Below, piece by piece: positions 1 to 12,898 of a stretch of DNA of 64,000 bases (position 1 is the stretch's first letter; the number at the start of each line of letters is the position of its first letter). Origin of the DNA: Artemisia argyi. Taxonomy: Eukaryota > Streptophyta > Magnoliopsida > Asterales > Asteraceae. The stretch is from the NCBI GenBank assembly GCA_030686995.1, contig CM060684.1, positions 6,345,897 to 6,409,896 of the forward strand, read 5' to 3'. Under the pieces are notes generated by a model. The model did no database searches. It saw only the letters and a list, made by a program, of their open reading frames with translations, and was not told the origin of the DNA. Made by a program: the position numbers and the translations under genes.

Positions 1-77
1 TCGTTCATAGAAACTTACTGGCTATTATTTTAAGATTTAAAATTGAATTGGTGTTCATTAACTTAAAAAGATGCATG
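1..77. repeat. Dispersed repeat, copy 1 (second copy at 3836-3912)
   Basis: The first 77 bases match 3836-3912 with few differences: both run from a 'ttcatagaaacttactgg' core through an AT-rich stretch to 'aaaaagatgcatg'. The copy may continue beyond the left edge of the window. It does not resemble any coding sequence. Confidence 0.7.
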
Positions 78-1739
78 ATCACTGTTGAAAATATGATATT
101 GGCCGGTTTTATCTATTAATTCTTATTAGAATTTAATGGCTTTGCAAAAGGTATCTCATCATTTAAATTAAGGTCTATCTAGTTTTTTATTACCATTTTG
201 CCATTATCTAATCTTCTTCTCATTTTGTGAATCCCTAATCAACTTAACATACTAAGAACCACAGACCGTACGTATAGTAACTGGTACCAATTAGGATTGA
301 TTTTATCTGGACTAGACTTTGGCTAGTTATAAGACCTAATCAACTACCTTAACTGAGTGCCTTGTATAATTATATTCTATACAATTGTCGGGCTAAAGTT
401 GGTCTTATTGCCCGGTCCATGGCATATGTTGGGAGTAAATTGGTATATGTGTCCTGCAATATGAGAGTGTCGTGCGCTATTGGCGCTCAAGTGCTCATCA
501 GGTGGCATTTATTTCGTTAATCCCATTTTATAACCCTATCCTCCTCCTCGTCATCATTAAATTCAACATAGTCTGGACTTTGGATAACATGGCTGCAAAT
601 CTACGAGATGAAGCGGATGCTCATGTTGCATCACTGTAATCATATTTTCAAGGTTTGGAAATTTGGAATTGGAGTCCATATATGAAACTTGGGGGTAGAT
701 TAACAAAAGAGAAATATATGGACAAATAGTAGATGAAAAACAAAGAAGATGGAAATCAGAATTGGGTACAATATAGATTAAATGATATGAGCAAGCTTTT
801 ATAGGAATTTCATCCCATTAAGTTAGCATTAAGCTAAAAATTCTTAGTTGTGTCTATATGAGGTAAGAATATGTATTATTCCACATATATTACTAATATT
901 TAGTAGTATTAAGTTTTGCTTTTACTTTATTTTACTTTTCATTTAAAAAAAAGAAAATAATCAATAAGATATACAAAACAAGAAGTAAAAACAATGATTG
1001 TCTCGGATAAATGCTTGAAACAAGTCACTTAGATAACCGGATATTTATGGAACAAAAAACAATTTACATGCACTAATAGTTTAAAATTTGTGATTTGGAA
1101 GTAAAATCTAAATTTGGTCTTAGAGCCTGGTCCATGGCATATGTTGAGTTAAAAAATGAAAAAAAAAATCTTTATTTATGAGTTGCACTTTGATTATATA
1201 TTAGAGGTCCCACTTTAATCATTAATTATTTATCTTCTGTCGAATACGAGAAAAAGTAGCACAAGTATCAAGGTTTAGAAGTTGAAAACACAAATATGAA
1301 AAAGCAAAAAGTCTATTGAGGAAGCAAATACTCCGTATTACTTAAAAAACACATCTTTGTCATCAAATTCGAGGCATCACTTAAAAGGGTTTGTGTTATA
1401 CAAACTCTCTCTATATTGTCACATAGGGGGGTTTGATCAAACCTTACAACCCGCGATGCACACTGTACAAACCGGCGATGCGTGCAATGATTAGAAACCC
1501 TACCTATGGGGCATTGCTTTTGTATATCTTACATTTTCTTTATGTTAAAAACGAAAAAGAAAAAGAAAAAGCTAATTAAAGGACAAAAGAGAAATATATA
1601 CTCTTTCAATTGAAAAATCCATTATTTAAAGCATGTTATGATTGTGACAAGGTGTTTAGATGCATTATTTGTTCAAACAAATTATATAAGAGGTTCTATA
1701 CCTATTTTATATCTTTTAATAAGTCATGCATGCATTAAT
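78..1739. other. AT-rich intergenic stretch, no gene seen
   Basis: No convincing open reading frame, RNA gene or terminal-repeat structure was found. A short phrase containing 'ggtccatggcatatgttg' occurs twice (about 414-432 and 1130-1148), suggesting old repeat material. Confidence 0.6.
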
Positions 1740-2141
1740 GTTTAGATGCATGGTTTGTTCAAAATTAAGGAAAAGATTCAGATGTATGATAGTCATGGTC
1801 CAAAATTGATTTTTTGAACCGGTTATGATCCAAAACCGATCACATGCATCACTTAATTCCCGTAATTGCTTATGTTTAGAGATTTAGATGCGTCAATATA
1901 GTACAAGATGCGTCGATATGACGAGATGCATTGTATGAACGTTTAGATGCATGGTTTGTTCAAAATTAAGGAAAAGATTCAAATGTATGATAGTCATGGT
2001 CCAAAATTGATTTTTTGAACCGGTTATGATCCAAAACCGATCACATGCATCACTTAATTCCCGCAATTGCTTATGTTTAGAGGTTTAGATGTGTCAATAT
2101 AGTACAAGATGCGTCGATATGATGAGATGCATTGTATGAAC
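1740..2141. repeat. Tandem duplication, two copies of a 201-bp unit
   Basis: The unit 1740-1940 is repeated at 1941-2141 with a handful of substitutions. Both copies begin 'gtttagatgcatggtttg' and end 'gagatgcattgtatgaac'. The second copy leads directly into the (TA)n tract. The unit is rich in 'gatgca/gatgcg' words and has no coding potential. Confidence 0.9.
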
Positions 2142-2152
2142 GTGACACATCA

Positions 2153-3603
<1,451 letters not shown>

Positions 3604-3670
<67 letters not shown>
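3604..3670. repeat. (TA)n microsatellite, right flank of the TIR element
   Basis: About 67 bases of TA dinucleotide, directly abutting the right inverted repeat. Paired with 2153-2269. Confidence 0.95.
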
Positions 3671-3672
<2 letters not shown>

Positions 3673-3835
3673 CGATAAAGTCATATGCGAGTAAAGTATG
3701 CATATGCATATTGATGTAAAACACACGAACAAGTTAGACACATCGATATGTATCAGTTTCATCATGTTCATGTTTTAACGTCTTAAAAAGATTATAGATG
3801 CATGAATTCAATTGATATAATTATTACATGCATCA

Positions 3836-3912
3836 TTCATAGAAACTTACTGGTTATTATTTTAGGATTTAAAATTGAATTAGTATTCATTGAGTTAAAA
3901 AGATGCATGCAG
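3836..3912. repeat. Dispersed repeat, copy 2
   Basis: Near-identical to 1-77. Followed immediately by the GC-rich segment at 3913-4025. Confidence 0.7.
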
Positions 3913-4025
3913 AGGAGGAGCAAAACGGCCGGGCCGGGCGGGCACATCCCACGGTCTAAACGGTCAGGCCCAAACAGGCACGAGCTTAAAGGGGCAAGGG
4001 TCAAACGGGTAAGGGCCAAACGGGC
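3913..4025. repeat. GC-rich degenerate minisatellite
   Basis: A short GC-rich island in very AT-rich surroundings, made of variations on 'aaacgggc' and 'gggccgggc'. No coding or RNA interpretation is supported. Confidence 0.5.
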
Positions 4026-4369
4026 TCATATTACACAAATCGCTTTAGAAAATACCCCAAACAACAAAATAAATTCCTCAAACGTAACACCTCATTTATA
4101 TTTAAAAAATTAAATAAAATTAATTATATTTCAAAGCAATTGTCATGTTCTCCAATTGAGAGAAAATAGGTGTCCATTAATGCCCATATAACTTTTAAAT
4201 GGGCATACATAGCATTTCAAAAAAAAAAAAGCCAGATCTTTAATAAAGTTGCCTAAACGTGCGACTGCTCAGATTCAAGTCTGTAATGGCGGATGAATAG
4301 AGTCGTAACTACACTGAAATTTATTATGTTTGTGTTGATAAACCCGAGTATACTAGTTTATTTTGGTAA
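4026..4369. other. Intergenic, nothing recognised
   Basis: AT-rich sequence between the GC-rich minisatellite and the probable LTR remnant. No gene or structure seen. Confidence 0.5.
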
Positions 4370-4953
4370 TGATACGTGGTGTGTGCTTATTTACACATCT
4401 TTTTCTTACTAAATGAAGACCAAAACGACCAAAAACTAACCAAAAATGCCAAAGATAATGTGTTTTTGTGTTTATGATCGTGCAGGAACGGATAATTAAA
4501 AAACAGACATAATTGAGGCCAAAAAGACAAAAACGAGCACGAGATTTGGAAAATTGTCAAAAGCCGGAGCTTGGATGGGAAACGGAGCATAATGGAGCAT
4601 TACCGAATCGACTCAACACGATTTTGAAGAAAAGGATGAAAAGTCAAAGTCAAAGGCAAAAAGTCAAAGATTAAGTCAATCCCGAGAATGTGACATTGAG
4701 GGGAGTGTGGAAAACAAAACCAAAACCCGTAATCACCTTTCTACCCCTAACCTTAACGCAAAATTACCGAAATACCCGCACCCAAAACCACAATTCCCCA
4801 AATTACCCTTCATCCCGAGCTTAAACGAAAAATCAATTTCTAAACCCTTTTCCAAAAACCACTTTTCAAAATAAAATCACGAAACCCTTTTTGTCAAAAC
4901 GTTTTATTAGGTATTTTATATTAGTAGTAGTATTATTTTCTTATTATTATTAC

Positions 4954-4962
<9 letters not shown>

Positions 4963-4988
<26 letters not shown>
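4963..4988. repeat. Poly-A tract
   Basis: An uninterrupted A-run of about 26 bases within the LTR-like remnant. Confidence 0.9.
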
Positions 4989-5307
4989 CATTTTACACTT
5001 TCAGTTTCACTTTTAATTTTACTATAATATTTTTTTTTTAAAACCAATTTACTTTTACTACACCTTAATGCTAAACTAACACTAATATTCCTACACCCAC
5101 TAATCCTAAACCCACCACCAATCCAATCCACACCATCACAACACCTTCCATGCCCAACACATCCACTCCTAACCCAACTTAAGCCCAAACCCAAACACAA
5201 TCAATAAAAACGTTTTATTACTCCACCTCTTTACCCGCCATATCCTTACCTCCCTCCCTCTCCTTTTCCTGCAACACTCCATCCTCCCCTCAAAAGCTCC
5301 CCCCCCC

Positions 5308-5513
5308 CAGTGGCGAAGCATGGATTTTGTAAGTGGGGGGTCGGGATCTAAATTTTTTTTTCCTAAGGCTATATTTCAGGTATACCGAAATTTTTGGGGG
5401 GTCGAAACCGAATATACCGAAATTTTTCTACACGAAAACTATATACCCCCTACATCGCAAAAAAAATTTCGGGGGGTCGGGCGCCCCCCGGCCCCTATGA
5501 AGCTTCGCCTCTG
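5308..5513. mobile_element. hAT-like MITE, about 206 bp
   Basis: Ends are inverted repeats: left 'cagtggcgaagcatg', right reverse complement 'cagaggcgaagcttc'. CAG(N)GGCG termini are typical of plant hAT MITEs. The element sits in a poly-C tract, so an 8-base C-only target duplication is possible but cannot be proven. Inside are G-rich and C-rich runs and no gene. Confidence 0.7.
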
Positions 5514-6689
5514 CCCCCCCCCCCCCCCCACTATCTCCTTCTCCAAGAAAGCTATCAAGAGATAACAACTGGCATCACATGTTGCCACTGCCAAGTCACC
5601 AATCCACAACCATTTGGGCGCCAAAACTGAATTGGATGAGATCACCTCAGATAAAATTATGGGTTGGGATTTGCTGGTTTAACCTAGCCCTTGTGACTTT
5701 CATTGGTCAAAAAGTGTTCAGATAACACTCTTAGGGGTATATTAGAACAGTCAAAGCTTTAAAAGTGGTTGTCATTAGCTAAAAAGTCAAAATCCATCTT
5801 CTAATCCCATATTTGCATAACTGTTGTAATTTGGAGTTAGCATAATCTTTATTTAGGCTCTCAACTTGTTAAAATTGTTTGAATTAATCTCATTTAGGGC
5901 TAATAGATCAATATCAGTCATCTAGGGGCATTAGAAATCAATCAAAGTCAACTTTTAGAAAAATCTCAAAAAGTCAAATTTCCAAGTCTGTTGAAATGGG
6001 ACAGCTTTCTAAATCACTTGTAGGTTTCATTTTTGCTTGGAAATCAATAAAAATTGTTGTTTTGTAGTCTTTGGCAGCTTTTTTTATCAAGTTTAAAAAG
6101 AAACTTGCAAATTGGAATAGATTTGGTCACTTGAATCTGTGTCCAAAAGGGGCTGTTTGAGTAAAAAACTCCCCTGACCCAGTTGGCATAGGTTTGGGTC
6201 AGTTTTCAATTGACCATAAGTTGGTCAATTCTGGGTCATTGGTTGTGATTCTTGTTGTTTTAGAATCCCCCCTAGATTGTTTATAGTCTAGTGCCCCCTC
6301 TAGTGCTTATTAGGTAGCTTAATTTTGAGCCTTATTTTCCCTTTTGGCTGCTGCTGCTGTTTGTTCTTAGAACAGCTGAGCTTGTTGATTTCTTTTTATT
6401 TGAACCTGCTTGATCTTGTTGTATTGTTGTTGTTGTTGTTTATTGATGTTGTCATGTTTGTGTTTGCTTTTGGGCTCCTTGGCTTATTTGGTTTAGCTTA
6501 TTGTGGTGTTTGTTAGTTGCTATATTTCAAAAGCTCAAACTTTAAATCTGTGAAATTAATAAGCATGCATCAAGCTTATTAAAGCTTTTCAGGAAATTTC
6601 ATTTCAAAAAAATTGCTGGTTTTTATTGTTAAATTAGTTTGCAAAAAGAAAATTTGAAAAAAAAAAAGAAGATAATTTACCAAAAAGTC

Positions 6690-6766
6690 TGAGGAGGGAT
6701 TTGAACCCCAGACCTCTTGGATATCAAAGCCTCAACAACACACCTTAACCAAACGTGCCCTTGGGT
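6690..6766 (-). repeat. tRNA-like (SINE head-like) segment next to a T/A run
   Basis: On the minus strand the segment contains GGTTCAAATCC, a match to the RNA polymerase III B-box consensus, about 40 bases after a degenerate A-box-like stretch. It is followed by a short body and a T-rich run (plus-strand A-run 6657-6669). It does not fold as an intact tRNA in my reading. See similar segments near 20098 and 20860. Confidence 0.45.
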
Positions 6767-6921
6767 CTTTTCTGCTATAACTCTCTTTATTAATTCCTTT
6801 ACATAGTTTTTAGCTTGTTTTTTTTCCTTATTAGCTTATAAACTGCTTTTTACTGCTTATTTCAAGTGCTTTTTCCAAAAGTTTATTTTTGTTAGTTTAT
6901 TTTTAGCTTAAGTTAATTTCC

Positions 6922-6953
<32 letters not shown>

Positions 6954-7590
6954 AGATTTATTGCATAGTTTTAATATTTATTTTCATTTAATTTAGTTAA
7001 ATTAGTTTTTAAATTATAATAAATAGAATTTTTATTAAATAATTAATTTTTTTTTCTAAAATTTTATTTTGTCATTTAGTACGCAGAAAAATCATTTTTA
7101 CACCCGTAGGACTAATGTAGCATAAATTTCACGTTTTATCTTGCGCGTTTACGTTTTTTTAATCAACTTTTGTGTTTTTAGTTTAGCTTGCGTTTTAGGA
7201 TTTCCCGAATTCCCTATTATGTTTCCCATAGTATCTTAGGTAGTTTTTAAGTTTTAATTTTCATTTCTTGTTAGAATTCCTAGTCTAGTTGTGTTTATTT
7301 TATTTTCGTTCGTTAATTGTTAATTCTCGTAACTTTAACGTTCCACAATACCAAATATTCTCTCAATCATCCATGCAAGCATTTTAATCTCCAAATCTCA
7401 CACGATATCACCCATTCACACCTCGTTGGGACACGACCCGGGTAATCACTTACCCGGTATCACATATATATATATTGTATTCACGAGTTTTTACAAGTCT
7501 CCCTTTTCCTAAAGGTTGATTGGTAAATTCCACTCACGTCTACTTTGTATTAATTTGATACACGTTTCACACGAATCAATACGTTTTGGC

Positions 7591-8301
7591 CATTAAATCC
7601 ACGTTTCTTTGGGGGGGGGGGGATACTTTGGTGACCTAACATTTATAAGAGACCATGCTTAGCCTTCATGTCACCGACACCAACATCTTTTATTCTCAAA
7701 TAAATTTATTTATTCTCGAGTTAAAAATAAGCAACAAACATTTTTTTTTGGGGGGGGGGGGGGATACTTTGGTGAACTTTAAAGAAGCATATTATACTTG
7801 TTTTTACCTTTTTGAACAAAAAAAGTAGCATATACTTGAGTGTGTTGCTTTTATGTTTTTGCTTCTTTTGATATTGTATTTCATTCTATTAACTAATAAC
7901 TATTTATATTTATATTGTTACTGGTTTATAGGATTTGAATGTACTCGATTGCCAGCATTGGGTGCACTAGCCACTATTTTGAGTAGTGAATTAAAAACAC
8001 ATACTATTTGCATATTATTGTTTGGCAAATACAAATTACTATTTTGTAAGATCACGGATCAAGAGCCACAGGTGAATGTTCTATGACAACTTTAACATCA
8101 CTATCATCCTCATCCTCGGGACCAGGAGGAAGAGGGACGGTACAACATGGGAAACCAGGGTAGCAATAAACTTTATCTAGACATTCATCCTATGGAAATG
8201 GTTTTGTCGCCATTGTACTACGTAGTTCTTAAGAGCACAAGTGTTCGGTGAATTTCTTTCTTAAAGCGATTTATTATCATCGGGTTTACTTTCGGGTATA
8301 T
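7591..8301. other. Intergenic with two poly-G tracts and a duplicated phrase
   Basis: G-runs at about 7611-7622 and 7750-7763 are each followed by 'atactttggtga'. Between them, 7641-7740 is related to the tRNA-like repeat at 20110-20230 (shared 'gcttagccttca' and 'gttaaaaataagca'). No gene. Confidence 0.5.
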
Positions 8302-8480
8302 ATGTTGCAAAAATCGGCCAACTCGGCCGATTAATCGCTACTCGGCCATGGAACTTGGTGAGTTTTACAAGGTAATCGGCTGATTAATCGGCTATTACAA
8401 GGTAATCGGCCGATTAATCGGTTAAAAATCGCTACTCGGCCATGGACCGCCTCAGTACTGATTCATGATTTTTGCAACAT
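8302..8480. mobile_element. Palindrome-rich MITE, 179 bp
   Basis: Perfect 14-base terminal inverted repeats: 'atgttgcaaaaatc' at 8302-8315 and its reverse complement at 8467-8480. The interior repeats the perfect palindrome CCGATTAATCGG or close variants near 8325, 8380 and 8405, plus 'actcggccatgga' twice. No target duplication could be confirmed. Superfamily uncertain. Confidence 0.65.
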
Positions 8481-8850
8481 TGCGATTTCTTACATCTTAA
8501 CTCTTCATATCCCGCTCCCACATGATTGTATATTAGTTGTTTAGATTCGACAATATAAAAGATCCAGAATTTTACTATATAATAGAAATATACTTTAGTT
8601 TATAACATCGAGAAGACATAGTAATAAGTAAAAAGGAAAAGAGAAAAATCAAAAGAAGGAAAAGAAGAATATGAGACCCACCATTTAGTAGTATTAAGTA
8701 TTAACTTTTGCTTTTGTTTTCTTTTACATGTCCTCTTTATTTTACTGTAGCAATTTTTACCTTTTATCTTATTTTGCTTTTACTTTAGCAGTATTAAGGG
8801 GTGTTTGTTTCGGCTTATACATGGGCTTATTAGCTTATATTAAGGGGTGT
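8481..8850. other. Intergenic, no gene seen
   Basis: AT-rich sequence. A 'taaggggtgtttgtttcgg' phrase at 8797-8815 resembles a plant MITE end, but no partner end was found. Confidence 0.45.
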
Positions 8851-8939
8851 TCCTTTATCATTCACGGTCATATCCTCAAAGCCATATTTGTTCCACATTC
8901 TCCTTAGATGGTACCTAGCCTCATTAAAACTAATCATTC
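8851..8939 (-). pseudogene. Duplicated scrap of the LINE ORF1 (copy of about 9468-9556)
   Basis: Near-identical to 9468-9556 of the adjacent DUF4283 pseudogene (shared run from 'tcctttatcattcacggtc' through 'gcctcattaaaacta'). It is a partial local duplication in the same orientation. Confidence 0.8.
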
Positions 8940-8982
8940 CTCTGTCACTTTTTGAAACCCATCATTAACTCCACTATTCACC

Positions 8983-9895
8983 TTACTCAGCTTCTCTAGG
9001 TATCATTCTACAATTCACATCATCATGACCAAACACACAACAATGGCCGCATCTAGTAGGCTTCCAAGCATACTCAACCTGCACATATTTGGTCATACTA
9101 GTACTTGCATCCTTTTTCCTATAAGCTATTTCAATTACATCTTTGAATTGCTTTTCAGCATTCAACTCTATAAACACCCTAGCAAAACGAAGTCTTCCCA
9201 TTCGTGTCATAAACGCTTTGGTAGTCGCTTCATCCATAATGAATGGTTTGCCTAAGCAGCTTGCTAAAGAGCTTATTCCTTTAACACTCCAACTTCAAGT
9301 GGCACATTTAGTAATTTCACCCAAACCGGCAATTTCTTAGGTTCAGTCTTATCCAAGCAAACATCAATTCCCCATCTTTGAAAAACAATGGTTTGTTGTT
9401 AACCATCCAAGGAGCATTGCTAATAACCTGTAATATACCCGGCTTATTTTGAAACTTAAAGAAGAAAATTCCTTTATCATTCACGGTCATATCCTCAAGG
9501 CCATATTTGTTCCACATTCTCCTTAGATGGTACCTAGCCTCATTAAAACTAACCATACAACCTAAGAACTGGCCACATATAGTCTTATTCCACTTAGCAC
9601 TTCCTAACTCAACAATTTCTTCATCAAAGATAGCAATTTCTACCCCATTTTCATTAAGTTCAGTTGGGATCATTTGTAATGTATTATCATGAGTATTGGT
9701 TTTAAGATTTTCTGCCAAAGTACTTGTGTTTTCCTTACTAGACTTATTCAAATGAGTGCAATCACCATTATCATTGACATCAATCTTAGTAACCTCATGA
9801 GTAGCACATACATCCCCACTAGTACCACATGTAGATTTATTAACACAGTCTTCATTTGAACCACTATCAGTGACACCATTCAATTGATTATTCAC
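8983..9895 (-). pseudogene. LINE (non-LTR retrotransposon) ORF1 fossil: DUF4283 plus zinc knuckle
   Basis: Read from 9895 downward. The upstream part (9895-9317) ends with DUF4283-type sequence, including a 'PWMVNNKPLFF' motif. A middle stretch (9316-9238) continues the domain ('LPVWVKLLNVPLE', then 'LGKPFIMDEATT') but needs frame changes. The last part (9237-8983) carries the 'GRLRFARVFIEL' strand and a CxxCxxxGHxxxxC zinc knuckle (CGHCCVFGHDDVNC). This architecture is typical of ORF1 of plant L1-type LINEs, an RNA-binding chaperone. At least two frameshifts and no following endonuclease/RT make it a dead fragment. The first 100 or so residues are low-complexity N/T/S-rich and unrecognised. 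Confidence 0.75.
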
Positions 9896-10112
9896 ATCTT
9901 TATAACAATTGGGATTAACCTCAGTAGTTTGTGATTTGTTTACCTGACTCCGCAGAACAGGAAAACTATTTTGGTAATCATTCTTTAGTAACTAAAAGTT
10001 AAGTTGCAATTCCAACAATATGAGAAATACTATATAGGTTGCAACATATAGCGTATTTTATTTAAGCAAACATACCATGTGAAGTCGAACCGATATTGTC
10101 TTCTTCGTGTTC

Positions 10113-10318
10113 ATCATCACTCATGTAAGTCTCAGTTTGTATAGAATATTAGAATCGCCTTCATGATCTTGTTCTTGTTGATATTCCTCGTATTGGTTCA
10201 CCCCATATAATGACTCGCGTTTGTGACGATAAGCAAATTTAAGAAATTCATTCACTCCCAATTCATATCCAGGGTTGTTTGCCTGATCTGAAATATGCAT
10301 CCAACTGAGGCTTATCCA
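10113..10318 (-). pseudogene. Transposase-associated domain scrap (CACTA/TNP type)
   Basis: On the minus strand from about 10318 downward the translation contains a 'SWM' motif followed about 11 residues later by 'YELGVNEFLKFAY'. This matches the N-terminal transposase-associated domain pattern (SWM...Y..GV..FL.FA) of plant CACTA TNPD-like proteins. An acidic, glutamine-rich tail follows. No start codon, no catalytic domain and no CACTA ends are visible nearby. The identification rests on a short motif. Confidence 0.4.
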
Positions 10319-10337
10319 TATGCTCTAGTAATAAAAA

Positions 10338-10502
10338 TGTTGGGTGTACAAACCCAATCCCACATCAGTTGAATTATAATCTCAATGTTAACATATAAGC
10401 TTGGTGGGCTACTCCTTCTATCACCAATTGGTTTTAGAATGGAACCTCAGTTGGGATTATATGTTGGACTTGGTGAGATGCTGGGCCGTAGGAATCTCTA
10501 CA
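10338..10502 (+). repeat. TRIM LTR copy 1
   Basis: First of three near-identical 165-bp LTRs. Differences from copies 2 and 3 are a few substitutions (for example 'cacatcag' versus 'cacatcgg'). Confidence 0.9.
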
Positions 10503-10723
10503 AGTGGTATGAGAGCCAGGTTGGGCCCAGTGATGATGTGGATGGTGTTCCCTCGATTAGACCCCGGTTCGACGGTATTAGTGGATCCCGGTAAACCTTG
10601 TACCGAAAGGAATCCGGTAAAAGGCGGTGTGTTCCGATGGTAAAGGTCGGCGGTATGAAAAAGGTGGGATCGTGGCTATAGTCAAAGGGGAGGCCCATGG
10701 TGGTTTGGGTTTGAGGGGAGGAT

Positions 10724-10888
10724 TGTTGGGTGTACAAACCCAATCCCACATCGGTTGAATTATAATCTCAATGTTAACATATAAGCTTGGTGGGCTACTC
10801 CTTCTATCACCAATTGGTTTTAGAATGGAACCTCAGTTGGGCTTATATGTTGGACTTGGTGAGATGCTGGGCCGTAGGAATCTCTACA
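10724..10888 (+). repeat. TRIM LTR copy 2 (shared middle LTR)
   Basis: The middle LTR serves both internal domains, as expected after recombination between two elements or from a multimeric cDNA. Confidence 0.9.
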
Positions 10889-11109
10889 AGTGGTATGAGA
10901 GCCAGGTTGGGCCCAGTGATGATGTGGATGGTGTTCCCTCGATTAGACCCCGGTTCGACGGTATTAGTGGATCCCGGTAAACCTTGTACCGAAAGGAATC
11001 CGATAAAAGGCGGTGTGTTCCGATGGTAAAGGTCGGCGGTATGAAAAAGGTGGGATCGTGGCTATAGTCGAAGGGGAGGCCCATGGTGGTTTGGGTTTGA
11101 GGGGAGGAT

Positions 11110-11274
11110 TGTTGGGTGTACAAACCCAATCCCACATCGGTTGAATTATAATCTCAATGTTAACATATAAGCTTGGTGGGCTACTCCTTCTATCACCAAT
11201 TGGTTTTAGAATGGAACCTCAGTTGGGCTTATATGTTGGACTTGGTGAGATGCTGGGCCGTAGGAATCTCTACA
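11110..11274 (+). repeat. TRIM LTR copy 3
   Basis: Last LTR, followed directly by the AAAAA target duplication. Confidence 0.9.
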
Positions 11275-11279
11275 AAAAA

Positions 11280-12898
11280 AGTTCCTGAAAACCGATTCTT
11301 ACTGTTTTTGGGTAAAAGGGATCTAAACCGACTGTGGTGAATAGAATGATGGTATGACTGATGTAAATAAGGTGTTTGATAATAATACTGTGAATGATGA
11401 TGTGAATAACAACATTGAGGATTGTGAATGATAGTAGTACTAGTCGAGTAGATAATGTGAATAAGAAGATGTCATTTGCATGTATTCTTACTCTTGATAT
11501 GTTCTTCTTGTTCTTTACCTCTGTGTTCATATATACACAACTAACATCTGTCGATACATGCATTGATGCATGCGTACATAAGATTAATATCAAACATTTA
11601 ACTTGAACCAATATTAGGTTAAATTTTGTATTTTCAGTTACATCAAGAAAGCAAAAGTTTTAAATTTTAAAAAATTGTCAAAAGTATATTGCAATATTAA
11701 GTTGAAATAATCTTTAAGTTTTGAGAAAGTTTAATTCATCTGTTTCAATCAAATAGGTATGTGATTCTATTTCCTAAGGGAGTTGGATGTTGAGATAATC
11801 ATTTTAATATGTTGTGTTCGGTGTTTCTAAGTAAGCGGCTTCAAAACGATTCCACAAATCAACAAGGCCTCAATGGTATCGGTGTTTTCTTGTTTGATCA
11901 GAGTTGGATGCTTCGATATAAAAGCCTCCACTGCAAGTTTAAACCCTTAGTTACTCAACTGTTCAACTTCACTATTCCCTCCAAATGATTCCACAATCAT
12001 TTGGTCTCTGGCTTATGGTATGTGATCTGAACATACTTTTATACCCAAACCTTTTATACAACTGACCATACTAGCTACCAGATACTAAACAGACAATACA
12101 AACATCCTAATTCTATCCAATATCAGACAAAGCAACATCCTATGTCTGACAAAACTTTTATCTGATACAATAGAATAGAGCATAAAACAGAGCATCTTCA
12201 TTCTTTCCATTCATCACTTTGGTCCAAAAACTTCTTATCCTTTATTCATTCACCTCTCTGATTCACTTTATTTTAGCACCTCCCATCTAGCTACATTTCC
12301 TTTAATCCTTTCTACCAATCCACTCAACCTGCCACCACAGTAGTAGGCAAGGTAGAAAAGGATAAAGGCATCACTAGGAACCCATAACCCATCCATGGGG
12401 CGCTCTACCAAAACAACCTACATTTCCCTCTCAATGGAAGGCTTCAGATGCTTGGGAACACACACCCTCCATGATGACCATCCATTACCTCCTATGCCTA
12501 TGTATTGAGTGGACCAAGTAGGTTTACCCTTCATAAAGTGAGACCCTTCTTTTTGGTACATTCATACTAGATAGACCTCCTATTTTAGCCAAACATACCT
12601 GTTCAGTCCCCCCCTAGGCCAACTGAACTAGATAAGAGGTTATTATAGGTACAGTCTTACTAGTTAGAACTCCAATGTACAAGGTATCTCAACTTTATAA
12701 TGGCCTGCAAAGAACTAATTTTAACAGCAATTGAAATTTTACTTGCTGTTAAACCTGTTTCCAAACACCCCTTTAAGCAGTGGAAACTTAAATTTTTGTA
12801 TATTGCTTCCATATTCCAATCAAATTTCCAATCTTCCAATCATTCTATCAAACTTCATCTTATACTATTTCAAACATACCATATTTCACAGTACAAAC
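11280..12898. other. Intergenic and probable LINE 3' untranslated debris
   Basis: No supported gene. The part from about 12300 to 12898 lies directly downstream, in minus orientation, of the LINE C-terminal fossil and may be its 3' region. 11280-12300 shows nothing recognisable. Confidence 0.4.

Larger units (their letters stand above)
4370..7590. mobile_element. Probable LTR-retrotransposon remnant (noncoding, LTR-like)
   Basis: The segment starts 'tgatacgtggtgtgtg', typical of plant Ty3/gypsy LTR starts. It carries phrases common in Asteraceae LTR regions near its right side ('ctcgttgggacacgac', 7422-7437), and 'ggtatca' at 7456-7462 would pair with the TGATAC start. Flanking five-base repeats do not match for that endpoint, so the right boundary is unsure and may lie near 7590. 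No gag or pol reading frame. It contains a hAT-like MITE, a poly-A tract (6919-6950) and a tRNA-like segment. Confidence 0.35.
10338..11274 (+). mobile_element. TRIM element in tandem form: three LTRs, two internal domains
   Basis: Three 165-bp LTRs (10338-10502, 10724-10888, 11110-11274) start TGTTGGGTGT and end CTCTACA, with an exact period of 386 bases. After each of the first two LTRs comes a primer binding site resembling the initiator-Met type (TGGTATGAGAGCC, first at 10505). Before LTRs 2 and 3 lies a polypurine tract (GAGGGGAGGA). The LTR carries the 'CCCACATCGG' motif common in plant TRIMs. Flanking target duplication is AAAAA on both sides (10333-10337, 11275-11279). No coding capacity; mobility must come from helper elements. 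Confidence 0.92.

Noticed and set aside
5439..5645. Small ORFs over the hAT-like MITE
   Set aside because: They translate G/C runs of a noncoding MITE and flanking poly-C.
6690..6766. Functional tRNA gene
   Set aside because: B-box is good but the A-box and stems are poor and no anticodon loop can be placed, so it is tRNA-like only.
10385..11135. Repeated 69-83-residue frames over 10.4-11.1 kb
   Set aside because: They lie across LTR and internal parts of the TRIM, which has no coding capacity; repetition is due to the tandem structure.
10338..11274. Cassandra-type TRIM carrying a 5S rRNA-like LTR
   Set aside because: I could not find the 5S internal promoter boxes in the 165-bp LTR, so a 5S-derived origin is not supported.
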